Of a stretch of 6,235 nucleotides of DNA, positions 1 to 5,708 are shown one piece after another (position 1 is the stretch's first letter; every line of letters starts with the position of its first letter). The position numbers and the translations under genes are program-made. The DNA is from Omnitrophica WOR_2 bacterium RIFCSPLOWO2_12_FULL_46_30 (GTDB lineage: Bacteria > Omnitrophota > Gorgyraeia > Gygaellales > UBA12090): assembly GCA_001805845.1 (NCBI GenBank), contig MHHA01000037.1:1-6235 (forward strand). The letters run 5' to 3'. The notes beneath the pieces are model-generated. The model was given only the letters and a program-made list of their open reading frames with translations. It searched no databases and was not told where the DNA came from.

Positions 1-1
1 C

Positions 2-15
2 GCCCTTCTGAGGGC
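2..15. other. Short GC hairpin at left edge
   Basis: GCCCT (2-6) pairs with AGGGC (11-15) across a four-base loop. No T-tract follows, so it is not a convincing intrinsic terminator. It could be the tip of a larger structure cut by the window edge, or part of the leader of the toxin-antitoxin operon. Confidence 0.3.
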
Positions 16-25
16 AGGGCTAATT

Positions 26-33
26 AAAGGAGG
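26..33 (+). promoter_or_regulatory. Ribosome-binding site that decides the antitoxin start
   Basis: AAAGGAGG ends at 33. The ATG at 36 lies only two bases away, too close for initiation, whereas the ATG at 42 lies eight bases away, which is optimal. This places the antitoxin start at 42. Confidence 0.75.
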
Positions 34-41
34 TCATGACA

Positions 42-335
42 ATGCATTTAACTATGATTAGGCCGATAGGCAGGAGGAATCAAATCACCATTCCCCCGTA
101 CTTATTAAAAAGATTTGGCTTGCACCCCGGAGATTTAGTTAATTTTCGCCAGGAGAGAGAAGGGATCTTGATGAAACCGGTAGACGTGGTTGAGCGAAAT
201 CAAGCTTGGACCAAAGAAGACCTGGATGCTATGGAGCGGCTATTTGAGAAGCAGAAAGAAAAGAAAGGTTACATCCGTTTCGATAACTCCAAGAGCGCGC
301 TTAAGTATTTACGGAAGATAATGAAGAAAAGGTAA
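42..335 (+). CDS. AbrB/MazE-fold antitoxin of a type II toxin-antitoxin pair
   Basis: This 97-residue protein is probably a DNA-binding antitoxin that neutralises the toxin encoded next and represses their common promoter. Residues about 4-48 match the swapped-hairpin AbrB/SpoVT domain: a short strand, the RRNQITIP segment (11-18) in place of the usual G-Q-(V/I)-T-(I/L)-P core, a helix, then the LHPGD turn (27-31) and a closing strand ending in LMKP. The C-terminal half (about 55-97) is charged and helical, with W56-T-K-E and a late F-D-N-S-x-x-A-L-K-Y-L stretch, as in antitoxin tails that wrap their toxin. The start at 42 is chosen from ribosome-binding-site spacing; another in-frame ATG at 36 is too close to it. 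The stop is one base before the toxin's GTG. The family assignment is firm; the antitoxin role follows from the neighbour. Confidence 0.85.
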   Translation: MHLTMIRPIGRRNQITIPPYLLKRFGLHPGDLVNFRQEREGILMKPVDVVERNQAWTKEDLDAMERLFEKQKEKKGYIRFDNSKSALKYLRKIMKKR

Positions 336-336
336 G

Positions 337-621
337 GTGCGGGTATTCTATTTTAATTCATTTTTAAGAGTTTTTAAGAAATTTTCCTGCCAGCAACAGG
401 CCCAGATCAATAGCGCGGTAGCAGGATTTATTTCCTGCCTCGAGAATAAGACCCCTGCTTCCTCAGGAATTGGTTTAAAGAAATTGACTTCGCAATTATG
501 GGAAATCAGGATAGGCATAGATTTAAGGGTTGTTTTCAGCATTGACCAGGATGCTTTGAATCTTGTCTTTATCGGCAATCATGATGAAATTAGAAAATAC
601 CTTAAACACAATAATAGATAG
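337..621 (+). CDS. RelE/ParE-superfamily toxin
   Basis: This 94-residue protein looks like a small RelE/ParE-fold toxin, probably a ribosome-dependent mRNA endonuclease that inhibits translation. Visible signs are an N-terminal helical hairpin rich in F/K/Q, a G-L-K-K-L segment (46-50), the L-W-E-I-R-I strand (54-59) with W55 and R58, the L-R-V-V-F-S strand (63-68), and the C-terminal F-I-G-N-H-D-E-I-R-K-Y-L motif (78-89) typical of this superfamily. RelE-type catalysis depends on scattered basic residues; R58, R64, H82, R86 and K87 are candidates, but I cannot assign them without a structure. The start is GTG at 337, one base after the antitoxin stop, so the two are translationally coupled, the usual arrangement when antitoxin must exceed toxin. 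ParE-like gyrase inhibition is the main alternative. Confidence 0.8.
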   Translation: MRVFYFNSFLRVFKKFSCQQQAQINSAVAGFISCLENKTPASSGIGLKKLTSQLWEIRIGIDLRVVFSIDQDALNLVFIGNHDEIRKYLKHNNR

Positions 622-637
622 GCCCTGTTTTTAGCCA

Positions 638-2200
638 ATGCTTTACCTCTCCTTCATCTGGCATATGCACCAGCCGTATTACCGCGACCTCGCCACAAAT
701 GAACTATACCTGCCCTGGGTGCGTTTGCACGCAATCAAGAATTACTTAGATATGGTCAAAATCCTTGAAAATTACCCACGTATCCATCAAACCTTTAATC
801 TCGTGCCTTGCTTAATTGAACAGATCCAGGGATACGTAGACGGCGCGCAGGACCGCTACCAGATTCACAGCTATAAAAGGGCCCTTGAGTTAAATGATGA
901 AGAAAAACATTTTATTAAAGAGCATTTCTTCTCCAGCCATCTAAATAATATCATCGCCTTGTATCCGCGCTATTTGCAACTCTATCACAAAAAACAAAGA
1001 AAAGAAGAATTTTCGCTTCAGGATTATTTAGACCTGCAGGTCTGGTTTAACTTAGCCTGGTTTGACCCCTCATCCAAGAAAAGTATCGGGGAGTTAAAGA
1101 ATCTCATTGCCAAAGCCCGCCATTTCAGCGAAGAGGATAAGCTCACGGTTCTTAAACAGCAGATTGAGCTGATGAAAGAGATACTGCCGGCATACAAAAG
1201 CTTCCAGGATAGCGGCCAGATTGAAATTACCACCACGCCCTATTATCATCCGATTACCCCGCTTCTTTTTAACACCAATATCGCCAAGGAGGCAAATAAG
1301 GCCGCGCATCTGCCTCATCATTGCTTTGCTCATCCTGAAGACGCCCAAGCTCAAATAAAACAAGCGGTTGAGCTTTACCAGAATGTTTTCAGCCGGCATC
1401 CGCAAGGGATGTGGCCGTCAGAAGAGGCGGTGAGCGAGCATATTATCCCTTATATTATTGATGCCGGAATAAAATGGATTATTACTGATGAAGAAATACT
1501 CTTTAGATCGCTAAAGAAAAAACGCTCGCCGCGCTCGCTCTACAGGCCTCATCTTTTAAAAAGAGAAGGAGGGGAGCTGTCCGTCCTTTTTCGCGACCGT
1601 AACCTCTCTGACCTCATTGGCTTTGTTTATCACGGCCTGACCGAGCATGCGGCGGTCGCGGATTTCATCGGCCATCTGCATAATATAGCCAAAATATTTA
1701 AAGGCGGGGATTGCCTTGTGGTTATCGCGCTGGATGGGGAAAACGCCTGGGAATACTATCGCAACGACGGCTGGGATTTTCTCACCCATCTCTATAAATG
1801 TTTAAGCGATGATAAACTCATCCAGACCGTAACGGTCAATGAATATCTCCAAAAATTTCCCGCCAAGGACAATATCAAACGTTTAAGCGCCGGTTCTTGG
1901 ATATACGGCAATTTTAATAAGTGGCTCGGCCAGGAACAGAAAAATAGGGCCTGGGAATACCTGGCAAAGGCAAGGCAGGAGTTAAAGGAGTCACCAGGGG
2001 TTCACCAGGGGTTCACCAGGGGTTCACCAGTCAATATAGAAAAGGCCTGGAAGCAGCTATATATCTGCGAGGGCAGCGACTGGTTCTGGTGGTATGGCGA
2101 TAATCACGCTGATTTTGATTACTTGTTTAGAAAGCACTTAAGTAATTTCTATAAATTTATTGACAAAGAACCGCCGGAATACCTGAATAGACCAATATAG
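638..2200 (+). CDS. Glycoside hydrolase family 57 alpha-glucan enzyme (amylopullulanase/alpha-amylase-like)
   Basis: This 520-residue GH57 enzyme should act on alpha-1,4 and possibly alpha-1,6 glucans such as glycogen, by a retaining mechanism. The conserved regions of the family are visible in order: HMHQP at 9-13; PYYHPI at 201-206; GMWPSE at 257-262, whose E262 matches the catalytic nucleophile; ALDGENAWEYY at 364-374, whose D366 matches the acid/base; and EGSDWFWWYGD at 478-488 in the C-terminal helical region. The 104-residue spacing of E262 and D366 is close to that of archaeal GH57 amylopullulanases. There is no signal peptide, so a cytoplasmic enzyme working on internal polyglucan is likely. 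The ATG at 638 lacks a clear ribosome-binding site, but the first residues are already the first conserved strand. Residues 452-464 are encoded by an 11-base tandem repeat. Family assignment is firm; hydrolase versus transferase or branching activity cannot be decided. Confidence 0.92.
   Translation: MLYLSFIWHMHQPYYRDLATNELYLPWVRLHAIKNYLDMVKILENYPRIHQTFNLVPCLIEQIQGYVDGAQDRYQIHSYKRALELNDEEKHFIKEHFFSSHLNNIIALYPRYLQLYHKKQRKEEFSLQDYLDLQVWFNLAWFDPSSKKSIGELKNLIAKARHFSEEDKLTVLKQQIELMKEILPAYKSFQDSGQIEITTTPYYHPITPLLFNTNIAKEANKAAHLPHHCFAHPEDAQAQIKQAVELYQNVFSRHPQGMWPSEEAVSEHIIPYIIDAGIKWIITDEEILFRSLKKKRSPRSLYRPHLLKREGGELSVLFRDRNLSDLIGFVYHGLTEHAAVADFIGHLHNIAKIFKGGDCLVVIALDGENAWEYYRNDGWDFLTHLYKCLSDDKLIQTVTVNEYLQKFPAKDNIKRLSAGSWIYGNFNKWLGQEQKNRAWEYLAKARQELKESPGVHQGFTRGSPVNIEKAWKQLYICEGSDWFWWYGDNHADFDYLFRKHLSNFYKFIDKEPPEYLNRPI
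1991..2030 (+). repeat. 11-base tandem repeat inside the GH57 gene
   Basis: The unit TTCACCAGGGG occurs as two full copies (2001-2011 and 2012-2022), preceded by a copy lacking only its first T (1991-2000) and followed by an eight-base partial copy (2023-2030), about 3.5 units in all. It encodes residues 452-464 in the loop before the last conserved region. Since 11 is not divisible by three, each copy is read in a different frame, and a change of one copy would shift the frame: deletion leads to TAA at 2101-2103 and insertion to TAG at 2037-2039. Confidence 0.95.
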
Positions 2201-2296
2201 CGCATAGAACACGCGGGCATGCCTGTGGTACCTCTACATAATGTATAGCTAACTGATTATGGCTACTATATTTTGGGCTTTAAAAGAAAAAAATCA

Positions 2297-2325
2297 TTGA
2301 CAAAAGAAAGCTTTTCTGCTATAAA
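2297..2325 (+). promoter_or_regulatory. Candidate sigma-70-type promoter
   Basis: A perfect TTGACA (2297-2302) is separated by exactly 17 bases from TATAAA (2320-2325), one mismatch from the consensus -10 box. Transcription would start near 2332. That is a few bases inside the membrane-protein gene if it starts at 2327, so the promoter would either serve the downstream ParA-CBM48 gene or imply a different start, or the match is a chance one in an AT-rich leader. Confidence 0.4.
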
Positions 2326-2326
2326 A

Positions 2327-2908
2327 ATGGAAAAGAATGAGGTCTACGATTATTTAGCTAAGGTATATTTAGATAAGCAGCCTTCGCTAACTGCTAGGCC
2401 TATAGAAAAGAGGCGGCCATCATCATTTAGGAAATATGCGCTCTTTCTCATACTGCCGATAATTGCGCTGCCCTTGCTCTATCTTTTTTTAAGGCACCCG
2501 CTCCGGCAGCATACGCCAAAAGGACGGAGTTTACAGTTAGACCTTGGCAACGAGCTGATTAAGATACGGTACGATTTTACGGCTTCCGATCTAAAGAAAG
2601 AAGGGTATGCAATTGCCTTAGCGGATTTAAATGCGCGGGGCTTTAAGGAGCTGGAATTTAAGGCCAGGCGCTGTAAGGATTTTGGCGTTATGCATCTGAG
2701 GGTAGCGCTGGAAAACAACTTCAGAGAAAATGCCGCGCGCTACGTTAACGTAGACAGTAAGTGGAGACGTTATAAGATTAAACTAAGCGATTTTAAGGAA
2801 ATCACCGCCTGGGATAACCTCAAAGAAATATCCTTTATTATTGAGGAGTGGAACGTTGCGGATAAAGATGATTGCCTATACATTGATGAGCTCGGCTTTA
2901 CCAAATGA
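2327..2908 (+). CDS. Single-pass membrane protein with a galactose-binding-like (CBM-type) outer domain
   Basis: I do not recognise this as a named family. From the ATG at 2327 it has 193 residues: a short N-terminal cytoplasmic part (M-E-K-N-E-V-Y-D-Y-L, then a basic stretch at 25-36 with K-R-R), one hydrophobic membrane helix at about 37-55, and a C-terminal domain from about 70 to 193. The positive charges before the helix predict N-in, C-out. The outer part ends in K-W-R-R-Y-K-I-K-L-S-D-F, L-K-E-I-S-F and Y-I-D-E-L-G-F, the pattern of galactose-binding-like beta sandwiches (CBM11/CIA30-like), suggesting carbohydrate or ligand binding outside the inner membrane. The start is uncertain: in-frame TTG codons at 2273 and 2297 would add 18 or 10 residues, and none of the three has a good ribosome-binding site. 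It ends 18 bases before the ParA-CBM48 gene, so the two are probably co-transcribed. Confidence 0.6.
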   Translation: MEKNEVYDYLAKVYLDKQPSLTARPIEKRRPSSFRKYALFLILPIIALPLLYLFLRHPLRQHTPKGRSLQLDLGNELIKIRYDFTASDLKKEGYAIALADLNARGFKELEFKARRCKDFGVMHLRVALENNFRENAARYVNVDSKWRRYKIKLSDFKEITAWDNLKEISFIIEEWNVADKDDCLYIDELGFTK

Positions 2909-2926
2909 ACTAGGAGGGACAAGTTT

Positions 2927-4000
2927 ATGAGGATAATCTCAATCGCCAACCAGAAGGGTGGCTGCGGCAAGACCACCACCGCGGTAAATTTAGCGGCGGC
3001 ATTAGCCGCTAACGGACGCAAAGTACTGCTAATTGACTTTGATCCCCAGGCCCACGCAACGGTCGGCTTAAATATTGAAGCAAAAAAGAATATTTATCAC
3101 TGCCTGTCAAAGCTGACGCCGCAAAAGGCAGCCCTTGAGGATATCATCGTAAACGTAAGCATTAACCTTGATCTTGCTCCTTCCAACATAATCCTCACCA
3201 CTATTGAACAGGAACTGGCAAATGAGATCGGCCGCGAAAACCGCCTCCAGGAAACCTTGAGCGCCATTTCAAACAGTAACTACGATTATGCCATCATTGA
3301 CTGCCCGCCGAATTTAGGCATTTTAACCGTAAACGCAATCTGCGCCTCCAATGAAGTGATTATCCCGGTTGAGCCCAGCCGTTTTTCTGTGGAGGGCTTA
3401 GGCCGCCTGATTGATATCATCAACCTGATTAAAGAGCGCCTTGAGCATCGGGTTGATTTTAAGGTCCTGGTAACTATTTTTGACTCCCGGCTGAAATACG
3501 GCTTCAAAATATTGGCTGATTTAAGGAACAGATTCAGGGAAAGCATGTTCTCAACCATTATCCACGTCAACGTAAAACTTAAAGAGTCGCAAAGCTTCGG
3601 CTCTTCAGTGTTTGATTTTGATAAATACAGCCGCGGGGCAAAAGATTATTACAGCTTATCCAAGGAAATGATTAAAACAGAGGCGCAGGGTGAACCTTTA
3701 AAAGTAAAGATTCAAGAGCTCATTGAGGAACACCTGCCCAAATTAGCTGAAATTACCGTCAAACTTAATCTCCCCGGCGCCAGGGAGGTATATGTTGCCG
3801 GCGACTTCAATAATTGGCGCACCGATAAAGATGCGGCAATGGCTGACAACCACGGCAGCTGGATTAAAAGCTTACGGCTTGAACCGGGACAGCAGTACCG
3901 CTACCGTTTTATCGTTGACGGCAAATGGATAACCGATCCTGAAAATCCATTTCAAGAAAAAAATCCCTACGGCGAATTTGATTCGTTGTTAAAAATATAA
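2927..4000 (+). CDS. ParA-type partition ATPase fused to a C-terminal CBM48 (AMPK-beta-like) glycogen-binding module
   Basis: This 357-residue protein has two recognisable parts. Residues 1-250 are a ParA/Soj-type P-loop ATPase: the deviant Walker A K-G-G-C-G-K-T-T (10-17) with signature lysine K10 and catalytic-site K15, L-I-D-F-D-P-Q (35-41), Walker B I-I-D-C-P-P (123-128), and the late S-R-G-A-K-D-Y-Y segment (235-242) of chromosomal ParA. Such ATPases dimerise with ATP, bind DNA nonspecifically and position cargo. After a charged linker (about 251-272), residues 273-357 resemble the glycogen-binding domain of AMPK beta: V-Y-V-A-G-D-F-N-N-W (288-297) and Y-R-F-I-V-D-G-K-W-I-T-D-P (326-338). 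The two glucan-stacking tryptophans map to W297 and W334; the AMPK lysine between them is R327, and the late asparagine is replaced near S353. A strong AGGAGGG lies eight bases before the ATG. No ParB or parS-like partner is seen, so this is an orphan ParA; binding alpha-glucan as cargo is inferred. Confidence 0.9.
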   Translation: MRIISIANQKGGCGKTTTAVNLAAALAANGRKVLLIDFDPQAHATVGLNIEAKKNIYHCLSKLTPQKAALEDIIVNVSINLDLAPSNIILTTIEQELANEIGRENRLQETLSAISNSNYDYAIIDCPPNLGILTVNAICASNEVIIPVEPSRFSVEGLGRLIDIINLIKERLEHRVDFKVLVTIFDSRLKYGFKILADLRNRFRESMFSTIIHVNVKLKESQSFGSSVFDFDKYSRGAKDYYSLSKEMIKTEAQGEPLKVKIQELIEEHLPKLAEITVKLNLPGAREVYVAGDFNNWRTDKDAAMADNHGSWIKSLRLEPGQQYRYRFIVDGKWITDPENPFQEKNPYGEFDSLLKI

Positions 4001-4025
4001 GAGGGTTGAAAGGAGGTTATAAATT

Positions 4026-4430
4026 ATGCCGCCTAAAAAGAAAAAAACCACCAGGAGAAAGCCGGCCAGGAAGGCCTCAAGCCTCAAGAAGAAAAGGGCT
4101 CCTGCCGGGAAAATACTAAAAAAGAAGGCGCCGCAACCTCGCAAAGCCAAGCAGGCTAAGGCTAAAGCCGGCCAGATAAAAGCAGCGGTCATTGGCAAAG
4201 TCACCCATTACTTTCCGCACGTAAACGCCGCAGTGCTCAAGCTAAAGTTGCCTTTAAAAGCCGGGGATACTATCCATATCAAAGGCCATACCACCGATCT
4301 TAAAGAAACAGTCACCTCTATGCAGATAAACCGCGTTCCCATAACTGAGGCAAAAAAAGGCGATGAAATCGGTTTGTTAGTTGCTTCAAGAGTAAGGGCC
4401 GGGGATATGGTCTATAAGCCGTCAAAATAA
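4026..4430 (+). CDS. Basic-tailed protein with an EF-Tu-domain-2-like barrel
   Basis: This 134-residue protein has an extremely basic N-terminal tail: 23 Lys/Arg in the first 52 residues, with Ala and Pro, and no acidic residue before D81. It resembles histone H1-like tails and is likely to bind DNA or RNA. Residues about 54-131 match the short stand-alone proteins annotated as translation elongation factor-like, related to EF-Tu domain 2 and the U32 peptidase C-terminal barrel: I-G-K-V-T-H-Y-F (56-63), L-K-A-G-D-T-I-H-I-K-G-H-T-T-D (77-91), S-M-Q-I (98-101), K-K-G-D-E-I-G-L (110-117) and R-A-G-D-M-V-Y (124-130). AAAGGAGG ends nine bases before the ATG. It lies 25 bases after the ParA-CBM48 gene and before a terminator, so it is the last gene of that operon. 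Its function is unknown; a role as a nucleic-acid-binding partner of the ParA protein is inference. Confidence 0.8.
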   Translation: MPPKKKKTTRRKPARKASSLKKKRAPAGKILKKKAPQPRKAKQAKAKAGQIKAAVIGKVTHYFPHVNAAVLKLKLPLKAGDTIHIKGHTTDLKETVTSMQINRVPITEAKKGDEIGLLVASRVRAGDMVYKPSK

Positions 4431-4435
4431 CCGCT

Positions 4436-4480
4436 GAGGCTGCGCTTAAAGGTTAAATAAGGCAGCCTCTTTTATTTTTT
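4436..4480 (+). terminator. Intrinsic terminator after the ParA-CBM48 operon
   Basis: GAGGCTGC (4436-4443) pairs perfectly with GCAGCCTC (4462-4469), giving an eight-base-pair stem with an 18-base A/T-rich loop. It is followed by a T-rich run broken by one A (4470-4480). The stem begins six bases after the stop codon of the basic-tailed gene. Confidence 0.8.
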
Positions 4481-4493
4481 CTTGCCCGCAAAT

Positions 4494-4498
4494 GGAGG
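4494..4498 (+). promoter_or_regulatory. Ribosome-binding site that decides the epimerase start
   Basis: GGAGG lies four bases before the ATG at 4503. An in-frame TTG at 4482 would place this site inside the coding region and add seven residues before the Rossmann strand, so 4503 is preferred. Confidence 0.8.
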
Positions 4499-4502
4499 AT
4501 TA

Positions 4503-5450
4503 ATGCGATTCTTAGTTACCGGCGGAGCCGGTTTTATCGGTTCAAACATCGCCGAGAAATTACTCCAAGAAGGCCACTACGTAAGGGTCCTGGATAACTT
4601 CTATTCAGGAAGAGAAGAAAACCTCGCCTTTGCTAAAAAGACCGCGAAAGATATTTTTGAACTCATCCACGGGGATATCAGGACTCAATCAGTATGCGAA
4701 AAAGCCTGCGCAGGGATTGATTATGTCCTGCACCAGGCTGCGCTTCGCTCGGTCCCCAGGTCTATGAAAGAGCCTGAAAGCTATAATGCTGTAAACATTA
4801 GCGGCACCCTTAATCTGCTTCAGGCGGCAGCAAAAGCAAAGGTCAAACGTTTTGTCTTCGCGTCTTCAAGCTCTGTCTACGGCGACACTGACCAGTTCCC
4901 CGAACGGGAGGATGCCTATCCGTTATTGATTTCACCTTATGCCCTGACCAAATTAGCCGGCGAATACTACTGCCGCATCTTTTCAGAATTTTTTAATCTG
5001 CAGACTGTCTGTTTGAGATATTTTAACGTCTTCGGCCCCAGGCAGGCATTGGATGATGAATACGCCGTAGTCATTCCAAAGTTTATCCATTGCATCCTGC
5101 GCGGCGAAGCGCCGCCGATTTTCGGCAGCGGAAAACAATCCCGGGACTTTACTTATATAGATAATGTTGTCCAGGCCAATGTCTTAGCCGCAACCACAGC
5201 GGATATTAAACATGACATCTTTAACCTAGCAAACGGAAGAGACCATACCGTCTTAGAACTTGTGGAAGTTTTAAATAAAATTATCGGTAAAAACATCAAG
5301 CCCGAGTTTTTACCGCCGCGGCCTGGAGATGTTTTTAAAACCTGCGCTGATATATCAAAAATCAGGAAAATACTAAAATATGACCCCGCTATCAGTTTTG
5401 AAGATGGACTAAGGAAAACCATTGAATATTTCAAGAGGAAGAAATTCTAG
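4503..5450 (+). CDS. NAD-dependent nucleotide-sugar 4-epimerase, WbpP/GalE type (extended SDR)
   Basis: This 315-residue extended short-chain dehydrogenase probably interconverts UDP-GlcNAc/UDP-GalNAc or UDP-Glc/UDP-Gal at C4, supplying precursors for surface polysaccharide. The NAD-binding motif T-G-G-A-G-F-I-G (6-13) follows directly after the start; D31-N32 should contact the adenine ribose; G-D-I is at 57-59. The catalytic residues are in S-S-S-S-V-Y-G-D (121-128) and Y-A-L-T-K (146-150, Y146 and K150). L-R-Y-F-N-V-F-G-P-R (171-180), A-V-V-I-P-K-F (188-194) and S-R-D-F-T-Y-I-D-N-V-V-Q-A-N (213-226) form the substrate-binding part and are most like WbpP/TviC-type UDP-N-acetylhexosamine 4-epimerases. 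Substrate choice cannot be settled from sequence alone; a dehydratase or other sugar epimerase is possible. A terminator separates it from the genes upstream. Confidence 0.88.
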   Translation: MRFLVTGGAGFIGSNIAEKLLQEGHYVRVLDNFYSGREENLAFAKKTAKDIFELIHGDIRTQSVCEKACAGIDYVLHQAALRSVPRSMKEPESYNAVNISGTLNLLQAAAKAKVKRFVFASSSSVYGDTDQFPEREDAYPLLISPYALTKLAGEYYCRIFSEFFNLQTVCLRYFNVFGPRQALDDEYAVVIPKFIHCILRGEAPPIFGSGKQSRDFTYIDNVVQANVLAATTADIKHDIFNLANGRDHTVLELVEVLNKIIGKNIKPEFLPPRPGDVFKTCADISKIRKILKYDPAISFEDGLRKTIEYFKRKKF

Positions 5451-5471
5451 AGCTTTTGGCAAAGATTTTCT

Positions 5472-5479
5472 GAGGGAGG
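5472..5479 (+). promoter_or_regulatory. Ribosome-binding site that decides the small HTH gene start
   Basis: GAGGGAGG ends eight bases before the ATG at 5488. The longer frame open from 5422 would overlap the epimerase gene by 29 bases and has no comparable site. Confidence 0.8.
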
Positions 5480-5487
5480 CGCCAAAG

Positions 5488-5685
5488 ATGGATAGGGAGT
5501 TAGAATGTTGGCTTAATCTGCATAATTTTTACCTTTATAGCGGGTCTTATGAAACTAAAAATCTGGCTGATTATTTAGCGGTTACCCCCAGAACCATCGA
5601 AAGATGGATTAAGGGAAAAACTAAACCCAAAAAAGAGCAATTGGCAAGGATTAAGAGGTATTTAGAAGCAAAAAGGACATCCTAA
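5488..5685 (+). CDS. Small helix-turn-helix DNA-binding protein
   Basis: This 65-residue protein is mostly one helix-turn-helix. N-L-A-D-Y-L-A-V (25-32) would be the first helix, T33-P34 the turn, and R-T-I-E-R-W-I-K-G (35-43) the recognition helix, followed by K-T-K-P and a basic C-terminal helix. The L-A-x-x-L-x-V-T/S-x-x-T-I-x-x-W-x-x-G pattern is that of Cro/CI-like and XRE-type domains. It lacks any effector or oligomerisation domain, so it could be a minimal regulator or a DNA-structuring protein. The start is fixed by the ribosome-binding site at 5472-5479. It lies 37 bases after the epimerase stop and is probably co-transcribed with it. Its target is unknown; the AT-rich repeats just downstream (5753-5775) are one possibility. 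Confidence 0.75.
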   Translation: MDRELECWLNLHNFYLYSGSYETKNLADYLAVTPRTIERWIKGKTKPKKEQLARIKRYLEAKRTS

Positions 5686-5708
5686 AGAGCTTATTCATTC
5701 CTCTTTTT
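5684..5708 (+). terminator. Weak intrinsic terminator after the HTH gene
   Basis: AAAGAG (5684-5689) pairs with CTCTTT (5701-5706) over an 11-base loop, with a run of five T ending at 5708. The stem is short and AT-rich and overlaps the stop codon, so its efficiency is uncertain. Confidence 0.45.

Noticed and set aside
1565..1574. Shine-Dalgarno-like AAGGAGGGG inside the GH57 gene
   Set aside because: No start codon follows at a suitable distance in any frame with a credible protein; it encodes conserved GH57 sequence.
3286..3570. Minus-strand open frame within the ParA gene
   Set aside because: It is antisense to well-conserved ParA motifs, has no ribosome-binding site and no recognisable protein features.
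2927..4000. MinD rather than ParA identity for the ATPase
   Set aside because: There is no C-terminal amphipathic membrane-targeting helix; the C-terminus is a CBM48 module, and the S-R-G-A-x-x-Y-x-x-L segment fits chromosomal ParA/Soj.
5422..5487. Longer N-terminus for the small HTH protein, overlapping the end of the epimerase gene
   Set aside because: There is no ribosome-binding site before 5422, the extra residues are low in structure, and GAGGGAGG stands at an ideal distance from the ATG at 5488.
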